Assembly (NCBI GenBank): GCA_039720395.1
Contig: CM077832.1
Location: 19,625,850 to 19,689,849, forward strand
Direction of reading: 5' to 3'
From: Liquidambar formosana
Lineage: Eukaryota > Streptophyta > Magnoliopsida > Saxifragales > Altingiaceae
Length of the DNA: 64,000 bases
Shown here: positions 20,621 to 32,000 of the stretch, one piece after another
How positions within the stretch are numbered: the stretch's first letter is position 1
Layout: every line of letters begins with the position of its first letter
Notes under the pieces: generated by a model
The model's database searches: none
What the model was told of the DNA's origin: nothing
The model's input: the letters and a program-made list of their open reading frames with translations, nothing else
Position numbers and translations under genes: made by a program

Positions 20621-22314
20621 TGTTAGGATTATGCTCTAGAGCCAATCATAGAGATGATTGTTTAGGGATTAGGAACAATCAATTGAATTTCATTTATGCA
20701 TGTCACATTTATTATTGATTTAATAAAAGGGCTTATTCTATTATGTTTATATGCATCATTTATATTTACATAATATGTCCATGGAGTTAGAGTTGAGAAT
20801 ATGAAATTACAAAGGGTTGTAATTTTGAGACTCTAAATATGTCTCTGTACTAAACTCCTAAATCATTCCTTGTTGAAAGTTCACTATGATGGACAGTAAT
20901 GAACCATAGGACTAGCACTTGTTAGGTTGACTCTATAGGAAGATAGCTAGTCTCAAGCTATTTGTGTGGAGACACTACAACTAAAAGGTGGGTGCCTATT
21001 ATAAGAATAGGTACACTGAATGTGACCAAAGATATGAGATAAACTGAATGGAGTTTTAACCTGCCTGTCAATCAGTTTCTCATTGTTATAGTGGTATAAG
21101 TAATCCTTAGACCTGAGACACCATGGTTGTCTTATGCATGTAGCTTTAGAAGTTTGATAACACTAAGTGCAGATCCTATTCATGGGTCTGTAAGGGTGTT
21201 CATTGGCCCTACTGCTATGTGTGTGAAGGCATGTGAGTGATTAACAAGGAATCCATCACTCTCAGGAAAAAGGGAGTGAATGTCTCATATAGCATTCATT
21301 GAATATAACTCATTAAACCCATGGGCCCATGGTAGAATGAATATGGAAAGGAGTTTCCATAAGTTCATCATTGAGTTGATATTAATGAATGAGTATAAAG
21401 TAATTGAACTAGGGACTTGACAGACTTCCATGTCCTATTAGTTCAATTGGAGACATTGAGTTGATGGAAGGATGGAATTGTAACCTATAAACTATAACAG
21501 AAGGGTTCTTTGTAAATGACTATTCACCTCATTAAGGACCACACCATGAGCCATATGTTAGGTGTTACTCATGGTTAGTAGAAGCCCTAATTAATATAAA
21601 TGAGTTATAATCAATTAGGGAATTGAAAGGAGTTTCAATTAGACCCTTTAATAGAAAGTGTTCCATTGTGCACAACATGTGCTATTCCTACTACTTGATG
21701 ATATGAACCTAATGGGTCACACAGTGATCATGCTAAGAGAGCTTGATTGTCTATGAGAGAAAGGGTATAAGTGATTAAAGAAAAGTTCTTTAAGGGGCTA
21801 ATTTGTATTTGATGCAAACTAGTGGGCCAATTGTGTAATTAAGAGTAATTACACAAATTCCACTAGGGTTAGGAATCCCCCTATGGCCAGCCCTATTAAT
21901 GGGCTATATAATGCCCATTATGTGGGGATCACAGAAGGACAATTCATTCTCCCAAGGGCTGGCTGGAAAAATTACAGCTCTCCCTCTCTCTCTTTCCCTC
22001 TTCTCCACCTCTAGCAACCATAAGGAAGAAGAAGGAAATGACAACAAGCTCTAACTAGGTGTGGATACCATTGGAGGCAGCACACTTGGGCTGCTCATTC
22101 ACCGCTGCCCGGAGACAAAGCTTGGAGCAAAAAGGAGAAGAAAAAGCTTGGAGCATAAAGGAGAAGACCATATCAAACTGTAAGTAATTCTACCCTCTTC
22201 TAGTTAGGGTTTTTGTTTTGTATTAAGCATAATTAAGATTCATGGTTTTGGGAATCATAGGAAAAATTTTAATTCCGCCTTTGTAGTTTTTCCTCTCTAG
22301 TTAGATTCCCAACA
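20621..22314 (+). mobile_element. Solo LTR (family B), second copy, 1694 bp
   Basis: Near-identical to 8714-10406 in length and sequence, with ends TGTTAGGATTATGCTC and TTAGATTCCCAACA. Flanks are CCCTA (20616-20620) and TCCTA (22315-22319), a 5-bp target duplication with one change. It inserted into a LINE RT codon run. The TATA hairpin is at 21897-21920. Confidence 0.88.
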
Positions 22315-23620
22315 TCCTAAACAAAGATAAATAGCATGTAGGAATACTTAACAAAACTGACTGGACTAACACCAAACGACCACCCTTAGAAATTAAAGTT
22401 TTCTTCTAATCATCTAATCTTTTCCTAACTCTCTCAATAACCGGACTCCAAAAAGACTCAGAATAAAGATTCCCACCTAAAGGTAAATCCAAATAAGTTA
22501 AGGGCCACTCGCCCACTGAACAACCCAACTGAATAGCTAATCTTTGGATCTTCTCATTATCACAATTAATACCTACAATGGCACACTTCCCTATATTGAC
22601 TTTTAGACCCGACATTAGTTCAAAAATTTATAATATTATTTGAAAATTTAAGAACTTTAACTCATCTCCTGAAGAGAAAAACAAAGTATCATCAGCAAAT
22701 TGTAGATGGGAAAGAGGAACATTATCATTACCAACCTCAAAACCCTCAATCAAGCCTACCTCTCTAGCTCTATCTATAATTCTCCCCAAAATATCAGCCA
22801 CTATAGTAAACAAAAAAGGAGATAAAGGATCACCTTACCTCAACCCTCTTATAGCCATAAAAGATTTGCCTGGTTTACCATTAACTAAAACTGAAAAATT
22901 TGTAGTAGACAAGCATCCAAACATTAATTTTCTACATCTGTCACCAAAACCCTTCTTCTCCAAAACAAAATCCAAAAAATCCCAATCGACCTGATCGTAG
23001 GCCTTTTCAAAATCAATCTTAAACAATAATCCCTCCTTATTCCTAACCCTATAACTCTCCACCGCCTCATTAGCTATCAAAACCAAATTTAAAATCTGAC
23101 GACCTTCCACAAAAGCACCTTGATTAACTGAAATTGTTTTAGACAGAACCTCTCTCAATATGTTAGATAACACCTTAGCCACAATCTTATACAATGATGA
23201 TACCAAACTAATTGGCCTATAATCTTTAACCTTCAAAGAATCACACTTCTTAGGAATTAAACAAATGAAAGTGGCATTAGTATTCTTATTAACAATTCCT
23301 TTCTCAAAGAACTCAACAAATACTTTCATCAAATCCTCCTTAATAATATCCCAACAATCTTGAAACACTACCATGGTGAAACCATTTAGGCTAGGAGCCT
23401 TTTCCCTACAGCAGTAAAAAATTGCATTCCTTACCTCTTGTATCTCAAACTGTCTCTCCAACCTTTTGAACGCTATCCGCACCTATAGGGGACCAAAACA
23501 ACCCCTCTAGCACTAGTCTGACAATTCGAACTGTAAAGAGTAGAGAAGTAATTAAAAATTACATCCACAATCCTCTCTTCACTTTCCACCACTAAACCCT
23601 CTTCAGGTCAACACGTGCTG
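22315..23620 (-). pseudogene. LINE (L1-like) reverse transcriptase, broken
   Basis: Minus frames in order: EGLVVESEERIVDVIFNYFS (about 23600), 23482-22835 with FICLIPKKC, KVKDYRPISLVSSLYKIVAKVL, NQGAFVEGRQI, LFKIDFEKAYDQVDWDFL; then RGLR-stop-GDPLSPFLFTIVADIL, where the Q of the family QGDPLSP motif has become TAA; then FADDTLFF with the catalytic ADD; then GLKVNIGKCAIVG and KGGRLVLVQSVLLSIPTC. A W-to-TAG change precedes KKTLISKGG. The endonuclease part is absent, as in a 5'-truncated LINE. Confidence 0.88.
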
Positions 23621-23635
23621 ACCTGATCAGAACTC

Positions 23636-23702
23636 TATATATATATATATGTATATATGTATATATATGTATGTATATATGTATATATATGTATATATAT
23701 AT
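23636..23702. repeat. (TATATG)n / (TA)n microsatellite
   Basis: Alternating TATATATG and GTATATAT, directly left of the first micron-like MITE. Confidence 0.9.
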
Positions 23703-23870
23703 AGTTATGTTTCCATTAGCACATGTTGATACAAGTAATATCACCACCATGCTTTGGGAGTTGTACCTTGTGCATCAACCCAATATACCCCATAACCTAT
23801 TAATGCATAAAGTGCAATCCCTAATACAGGTGTTGATATAAGTTATATCAGTATGTGCTTACCTAATCAT
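23701..23870 (+). mobile_element. Micron-like foldback MITE, copy 1
   Basis: Begins AGTTATGTTTCCATTAGCAC and ends GTGCTTACCTAATCATC. It contains GAGTTGTACCTTGTGCATC and the palindrome TGATATAA-G-TTATATCA. Flanked on both sides by (TA)n. Confidence 0.65.
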
Positions 23871-23885
23871 CTTCCTTTATATATA

Positions 23886-24064
23886 CGGTTATATTCCCAT
23901 CAACACGTGTTGATATAAGTTATATCAGTACCATCCATTGGAGGTTGTACTATGTACCCCTTGCATTAGTCCAATGTACCTCATATTTCACTAATGCACA
24001 ATGTACAACTCCTAATGCGAGTGTTGATATAAGTTATATCAGCATATGCTTACCTGATCATCAT
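23886..24064 (+). mobile_element. Micron-like foldback MITE, copy 2
   Basis: Starts GTTATATTCCCATCAACACG and ends ATGCTTACCTGATCATC. It has two TGATATAA-G-TTATATCA palindromes near its ends and an inner inverted repeat of the GTTGTAC...TTGCATTAG type. It is flanked by TATATATAC on the left and ATATATATATAG on the right. Confidence 0.7.
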
Positions 24065-25440
24065 CCTATATATATATATAGTCCTTCTATTATCAGGTGC
24101 CTAATATTAACTAGTATCAAGTTTACTCCAAAACTTTACCTAGTAATTTGTATTTTGCCAACCCAACTACTAGTTAGATCTCCTCCATAGGTAAGCGATC
24201 TATGTTGAATCAAATTGATCCAAGATTGATTGTTATTCAATCCAAAAGTTGAATTTTTTTTAATTAATAACAATCACTTATTTATTAACATTTGGATAAA
24301 ACAGCTATTAATTTTGAATCAATTTAATTTTTAACATAGATCAACTACATATGAAGCATATCTAATTTAACGGTTGGTTTTGCAATATACAAATCATTAG
24401 GTAGCTAAGTTAAATTTAACGGTTGGATTGTACACACATATAAACATATCTTTCATTAATCAAACATATAAAACTCTCAAATGAATAGAATCTATAATTT
24501 TTTTTCTTTAATTTCAAGCACTCTTTCATATTTCATCTACCAAATCATAGCGTCGATCAATTTTAACCAATTTTTTTAAAACAAAAAACAAGAAAAAGAT
24601 AGAGAGAGAGAGAGAGAGATTGATGTCTACGGTGGACACTAGATTTAGAGAGAAAATGTCAAGATCTGAAATATAAATAAATAAATCGATTACTTAGTGT
24701 CTTCATTTGTATCAGAGATTTTAAAAACTCTAACTTTAACAAATATAAAATGTACTAAAAAAAAAATTAAAAAAAAAAAAAGGGAGACACCTGATGGGGA
24801 GATGGGATATTTTCCGATGGTAGCAGCGAGAGAAGGGGATGACCGGATAAGGGTTAGGATTTGAGAGAGGATTCCATCCTACTGTCGCGTGATTTTGCGG
24901 CGATGTCTAGCTGCAATAGTGAGAGTGGATGAGAGGGCTTGGGCTTTGGGCGGGAAGGTTTGGGTAGGAAAGTTAGGAACTAGGAACAACTTGCACCCTG
25001 TTTTCTTTTTCTTTCTGATTTTTTTTGTTTTTTGTGTTTTTTTTTAGCTCACGACCCGAACCCATATGCTGATCCACCCGCCTGTTCACTTAAAATGGCT
25101 ATCTTTTAATCTCAACTGTAGAATTATAATCCATGATGAGATGAGGGTGATATAATCCATGATGAGATGGGGGTGACTTGATATAAAAGCTTATATTAGG
25201 TTAACCTCAAAATATAGGGACCGTATAATGTGTGTGTGTATATATATATATATCAAGATCCGCGAACTTCATTTTTGCACCTAACTCTTAAGCTACTAGA
25301 TTTTCAAGATCCAACAATACTAGATTTTCAAGATCCAACAATATTCGAAAAGGCTAACGTAGCCAAAGTCTACTCACCATTTGACAAATCAAGTGGTGTT
25401 AAAATGAACTGCTAAAAAAAAAATCTGCTAAACGTAATTC
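24065..25440. other. AT-rich non-coding stretch
   Basis: No credible gene. It contains an (AG)n tract at about 24604-24621, poly-A runs near 24760-24782, a duplicated phrase TAGATTTTCAAGATCCAACA at 25297 and 25321, and a (TA)n run at 25239-25253. Confidence 0.5.
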
Positions 25441-25580
25441 AAAGTGGCTAACTTATATCAACATCCGTATTAGGAGTTGTATCTCATACATTAATGGATT
25501 ACATGGCAGATTGAGCCAATGCATAAAGTATAACCTTTAATACATGGTGCTGATATAACTTATATTACCTAATCAGACTA
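25441..25580 (-). mobile_element. Micron-like MITE, degraded copy 3
   Basis: Shares AACTTATATCAACATCCG, AGGAGTTGTATCTCATACATTA, CCAATGCATAAAGTATAACC and CTGATATAACTTATATTACC with the other copies. Termini are less clear and (TA)n flanks are lacking. Confidence 0.5.
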
Positions 25581-26051
25581 TATAATTCGCATAGTAAATT
25601 TCAAGTAAAATAGCATTGTTTTTACTCGAGATATCTGCCTCCCCCACAAATCAAGGTAACGTGGGAGTCGGGTTCAAAACTTGCAGCATGTTTCCTTTCA
25701 CCGAAAATAGATTCTACCATCTACAGTGACACTATGACATTAACAAAAACAAATAAATTAAATAAATTAATACACAACGAAAAAGAAGGGTGTGGAGGAG
25801 ACGAAAAACGTGGACAGAACACAGCACATATCCATATTGATGAAAAAATCATTGTAATAATAGATATACAATCCGCTATCCTTGATACTACTACTAGTTT
25901 GTACCATATGCTTTCAGTAAACAAGAACCAACAACTGGCAGCAAAAATATTAACGTGGCAACCGTAATCACAAAACAGTCGTGCTAAGCAAAAACTTGTA
26001 CACTAACTATGGCATTAAGATTTCCACACATAAGTACTTTATACAGTGACT

Positions 26052-29000
26052 TCAATCTGAAACTTTCTCTGGTTCATGATGGCGACGACCATGCCGAGTA
26101 GAAGAGTAAGCTGAGAGTGCAGATCCAGTGACACTCAACGAGGCCTTAGCAAAGCCCAAACTTTTCCTTGCTGCCAACCATACGGTAAAGAAGAATCCAA
26201 TCCAACCTGATTGACACATTTCCAGACAAGATATTTGGAGAATGGGGGCATGGGGGGAATAAACATAAAAAGCTAATCCAATTTGGAAAAGACTCAAGCA
26301 TGTAGCAGGAAAATAATGAATAAATAGTAAAAAAAAAAGACTTTCAAACTTAGCTTGAACCCCAACCAAACCCCCTTCCCCCCACCCTAAACCCAAAAAA
26401 AAAAAAAAAAAAAAAAAAAAGGAAAGACGAAGTTACGGGAGCCTCATGTATGATGGGATCATGGGATGGACCAGCACAAACCACAATAGTAACAGGGGTG
26501 GCTCTATTGGCACCCCAATTTTTGGTTTTAACCCCACTAATTAATGAAAATTTTTATTACTGTCTGACCCTTGTACAAATTTACAATCAACACCTGCTCT
26601 CTCTCTCTCCCACCAAATGCCCTGATCCTAATTCTGCTCCCCTCCACCGTCGGCAAGACAACCACTTGCAGTGAGCACCATACCCATAGTAGAAGAAAAC
26701 AAAACTGATAAGGAAAAAATAAAAAAACGGTGGCGATATTGCCACATCAGAAAAGGTTGTTGCCACAGCAGTTACAAATCCAAAGTAATGAAGGCACCAA
26801 ATTGCCCTTGTTGGTCAAAAAAGGTAAGAAACAATTCAGGGAAAACTCACAAAAAGTAGGAGAGAGAAAAAGAAAAGGGGAAAAAAGAGATAGTAGAGGA
26901 GGAGAGGAGGAGAGAAAAGGAAGGGGAAGAGATTGATTTTCCAGCACTATCGCCGGTGAAGATGGAAAAATCATTGAAAGAAGAGATGAGGGGAAAGGAA
27001 AGATATTTTTAGGAGGCTGTCCCAGAGAAGATAACCGGAAAAATCGCCAGTGAACTTTCTTTCACTTCCCAACACAAGCAAAGCATCCAAACCATCTCCA
27101 TCCAACTCCATTTTTTCCGACGAACCCCATTTTCACTATCGCAACCATCCCAACACTATCAAAACATCCAAAACAATTGGAACACCATCCCTAACACCCT
27201 CCAAAATAAATAAATAAATAAAATTCCATATTCAATCAATTTCACCAAAAAAAAAAAAAAAAATTAAGAAAAAACTGAAGATGGCCCCAATATGAAGCTC
27301 CAACGAGGGACTCGACCCTCTCTCCGGCTCTCTTCACGGCAACCGCCGCCGAAACACTGCCCCAAACCAAACCATCCGCGTGACGACGTTTGATGATGAC
27401 CTCAGATAATGCTAGATCTGCCATGGCTGCTTGAGGGTTTTGTTTGGCTAGCATTAGAGTTAGGGCTTTGATGGGAGGTTAGGGTTAGGGTATCTTTGGT
27501 ATTATAAGGGGTGTAAAGAGTAAAATGAAATTTTTTAAATTTGGTGATGGGTGTAGACAGAAATGGGGTGTAGATAGAATGTTTTGGGGTGCCAATAGAG
27601 CCACCCTAGTAACAGGTGTCAAGAAACCCAGCTATGGCTGTTACTAGCAGCCCAGAAGACGGATCAGGAAGCCCACGAAAAGAATTGGCTCGAACTATTG
27701 GACCTCTAAAGCAGTACATGTAAAACTTTTATGACTGGTGCTAAGTAATGCTACACCGAGAGAGAGAGCGACATATATCCTGATGCAAATATGTACTTTG
27801 AGGCACAAGTGGTGGGATGACTGATTGGCGTCCTTTAGAAACTTCTTGTGACCCCAACCTGGGGATTCCTCAAATTAATTTCAGCCATATCCCCATAAAA
27901 AAAAGTTTTTTTTTTTTATTTTTTTTTTAGAAAGGACTAATTAATTGAAGGTTTCAAAGTCCCAGGTATTTAGACCTATCATTATCTAAGAAGCACGGAT
28001 ATAGACACGCAACACGGTTAATATACAACACAGACACGCAGACACAGCAAATCCTCAAAATATAGGACATGACACGGCGAGGACACGCTATTAATAAAAT
28101 CCATATTTTATGCATATAGTTAGATAATATCATATAACTTCACATCCATCATTCGAAATGCATCTTTGGTATTGTTTTTGTAAACCCTAATGCAGTTATT
28201 CATTGATAAAATAAGACAAAAAGGAAAAGGAAGAAGATTAAAAAGACAAAAAAGATGGAAAGAGAGAGGTGTCGTGTCGGAGGTGTGTCAGAGGAGTGTC
28301 ATGTCCGACATGGACACAACACCTCTAGAGAAGTGTCCATGCTTCCTAGATCATTATTCTTGAGCTTTGACAACTGATTAAAATCATGATTGAAACAATG
28401 GAATTATTTAGCTTAAGTTCATAGAATGTTAAGTCAGTCAACTGTGGATCAACTAGGTAAGAGAACACTGAATATGCAATTAAGCGAAAACGAATGGGAA
28501 AGAGAAGAAAGGAAAGTTCAAATAGCTCTACCTGTAGCTATCAGAACACCTATGATTGCTGAAATTGTTGCAGTGGAAATAACAAACACAGCTGCCACTA
28601 ATGCTCCAATGTATATGGCTGTTACACAGGCAAAGAAAAGAGCCAAGAAACCTCCTGCTGCTGCTAAAGACATGAGAAGAGAGATGACAATAGCGTTGAT
28701 AGTTGCTGCCAGAAAGAAAAGCATAAAGACCAGCAATCCTGTCAAGGATAAAAGAGTAATCGTCCCAACCTGCAGCAATTTGGGAAACTAATTATGAGAG
28801 CATTGAAAGAAAACAAAATGGGAAAAGAAAAAGGATTTCTTCACAAAAAGAACTACAAGACAACTAACATACACTAAAACTACGAGTTTTAGACTATATT
28901 GCTATTTTTTCTTCAACACCCCCCCCCCCCCCCTCCCCTTCCTCCCTCCCTTCCGATAAGGACACTAACAAAACTCAGCGGTGTAGATGGAGGCACATAA

Positions 29001-32000
29001 TGTACCCATCTCATCTAGCTTATACAAAACACAAACTCTAAATCACACAATTGAAATAAGCTGGGAGAAGGACAAAAAGTGGGAAAAACACAATTATAGT
29101 GATTCAACAAAGCACATAATGGTTCAAAGCATCATCCAATACCAATATCTATTGGGTGACACATATTGGTGTGACAGGGAGAGAGATACAATACTATGCC
29201 TTTTGCATAATTTAGCATGAAACCACACAGTACCGGATGAGATATAGTCCATATTGTCCATAACGGTGTATAATCTTGGCCTTCTCCTTGATTTTGGCAT
29301 AGTCTTAGCCATCTCATTTATATTGGATGAGATACTGAGCTGTTGGTACTGGTGGTATAAAAACCTCACTTTTTCCACTTCTTCCATCACAATGCCTTTC
29401 AAATCCTCCCAGCCATTATCTTCAAAATAGCATTCTGGGGTGTATCTTCACAGCCTTCTCCTTGATTTTAGCATATAATCTCAGCCATCTGGGGGTATAA
29501 AAACCTCATTTTTTTCAGTTCTTCCCATCACAATGCCTTTTAAATGCTCCCAGCCATTATCTTGAAAACAGAATTCTGTTGAATTTGATATTACATCCTT
29601 TGGTATTTGATATTATATCCTATGGTTTGAAGCTCCTACGTGGGTTTCTTGAACTATGAAGAAATTTTTCCTTTTGATCTAAAAAGGAAAAGGTATGTTT
29701 TGATACTTATTTGAAATTTTGTACATTTGATTCATAAGACTTAGAATCAATGTTGTTAGATCTACCCTTTTTTGTTGTTGATATAGCACGGAGAGTGATG
29801 ACAAAAATAGGGATGGCGAACTCGAGGGTTAGGAGACGAAGGATGAGCTTGATGATGACTGACGTGTATCTTTTGATTAGTTATTTTATTTATGCAATTT
29901 TGGATTTTATTGGATATCTAAAATCCAAATAGAATGTATTTCTATGATACACTAGCACAGTAACACCTGATTTGATTAATGACACGATAATACATCTTCA
30001 ATTTATTTGCTTTGCTCATTTTATTAGTCCAATTTGATTTGCCTAACTTTTTACTTGATTCTCTTTGATTTCTCTTTTTTCTTTTTCTTTTTCTCAAGAA
30101 TTTTTTGTTGCATATCATTTGCAGTTCTTAGAAACCAAGTCACTGGAACCTAGTTGAACACTACAGATCCAATCCCAGGTCCAACGCTGATGCTTTGAAC
30201 CATGGGGCACATACTTGTGAATCAGGGACAACATAGTGGTATATAGTACTTGGGGGGCCAACTTTTGGCTAATTGTGGTATTTGGAAATCATACGAGGAA
30301 ACATCACTCCAATATGTACAAGCTCATATTACTTTCATTTCAGGTTAATCATACTCCCTCCGTCCCACAAAGATACGTCAAGTTTTACAAAACACGCAGT
30401 TTAACAAAAGCCATCATCGCATTGACTTGTCATTCATTAAACTTCATCTTTCCAAAAGTGCCCTCTCCTACTTGGTATTAGGTTTTGTGTTGAGAGTAAT
30501 TATTGAAATAACAAAGGGTAGTAATATATGAAAATTCAAAAAATTATGATTTGACTTTTCAAAATGGACAACATTTTGGGACACAAAAGGTTGCAAAAAT
30601 GGCCTTCTTTGTGGGATGGAGGGAGTAGTATTTACTAGAAACAAGCTTTGAAGGTGTTGCACACAAGTAGCAAAAGCATATAAACCCCCAAACCAGAGCA
30701 GTGTGTTAATGCTGCAACAAGTTTTTTAATCAAACAAACCCCAAACCTAGAAGAAGATTCAACTCAAACCAATTCAACAAAGCCTTAAGCTACTTAGGTG
30801 GCTACACATTCATCACCTACCATTTTGCATCATCTCAGGGCAGGATAGCTTCCAGGAAATAGTTGCTGTTTGAAAGTTTGCTTCAATAATGGACATCGAT
30901 TTCCTAATATGGTGAAGTCTTATAATGTAGAGGTTTAAAAAATTATTATGAAGGGCATTAAGTAGTTTGTCAATGGACTGAGCTTTGTGGTGGAAAGCAA
31001 ATAGTTGTTGTGAGTTGTGACAGAGCCTCTAAGGAAAATTTTACCTGATCTATATAGCAAATTACCCTCACTTTTTCTCTCTCTTTTTTTTCTTTTTTTC
31101 TTTTTTTTTAATAAATGAGGTAGAATAGTAAAATGTGTATTTTAAAAATGTGTATTTTAAGTGTTCATCCATCCATCCATCCTACCAAACACACAGGTTG
31201 TAAAGAAGAAGGAAGAAAATTGTCTTTCCATCCATCTTACCAAACACAAAGGTAGGAAGAAGGTCTGGTCTCCCTTCTCTTAGGGATGGAAAGTCCATCC
31301 CTCCTACCTTACCTTCCTCCCACTTTTCCATCCTTCCTACCAAACAAAGCATAGGTGTGTCAGGAAGAGAGAAAAATGTCAAACTTTCCAATCCTTGTGT
31401 TTGAGCCATTGATGACCTTTATATAGGAATTCAGACCCCATATGGCAAAATTTTATTGGTTGAATCATCAAGCCAATGGGAGGTCTTTCCGGTCATGTTT
31501 GCCTACAAGGCCCATGACCTAGGAAGGCATTTATTGTTGCTCGAGGGCAGAGCGGGGGGGAATAAGGGTTAAGGAATGGGTCTATATGATCTGTAAAAAT
31601 GCCTCAAGCCTAGACCCCCCTCATACTCTATTCAACCATTTGAAAGAAGGATGATTTATGCCTACATAAGATCCTATTGAAGGAGAGAGGCAAGTTAGGC
31701 AGGCAACATGTCACTAAGTTTAGGAAACCATGCGTCAACTCCTTGTCAACTATCTATGCCTTGTAAACATTTCATGATTTGGTTCATATATGTTAGTGTT
31801 AGGAGAAAGAATCACGGTGTGACGTTTACAATCAAACCTTCTTTTTGGCTCCAAGCATTGAGGGATGATAGGTGTTTCCTTAGTACAATAGGTGGTTTGA
31901 ATTTATCCCACCCCTAACAAGTGGCATTCTTTTCAGATTAGTAGTAATAAATATTATTTTGACTATCCATCACTAAACAAGTTGAAAATGGATGATTCTA

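Larger units (their letters stand above)
26207..28531 (-). other. Intron 2 of the transmembrane protein gene (2325 bp)
   Basis: GT at 28531-28530 and AG at 26208-26207 (minus). It holds a poly-A tract (26397-26420), a Mutator-like element and a hAT-type MITE. Confidence 0.8.

Noticed and set aside
8714..22314. The two LTR B copies as the ends of one 13.6 kb element
   Set aside because: Each copy has its own target duplication (TAAGT; CCCTA/TCCTA), so they inserted independently.
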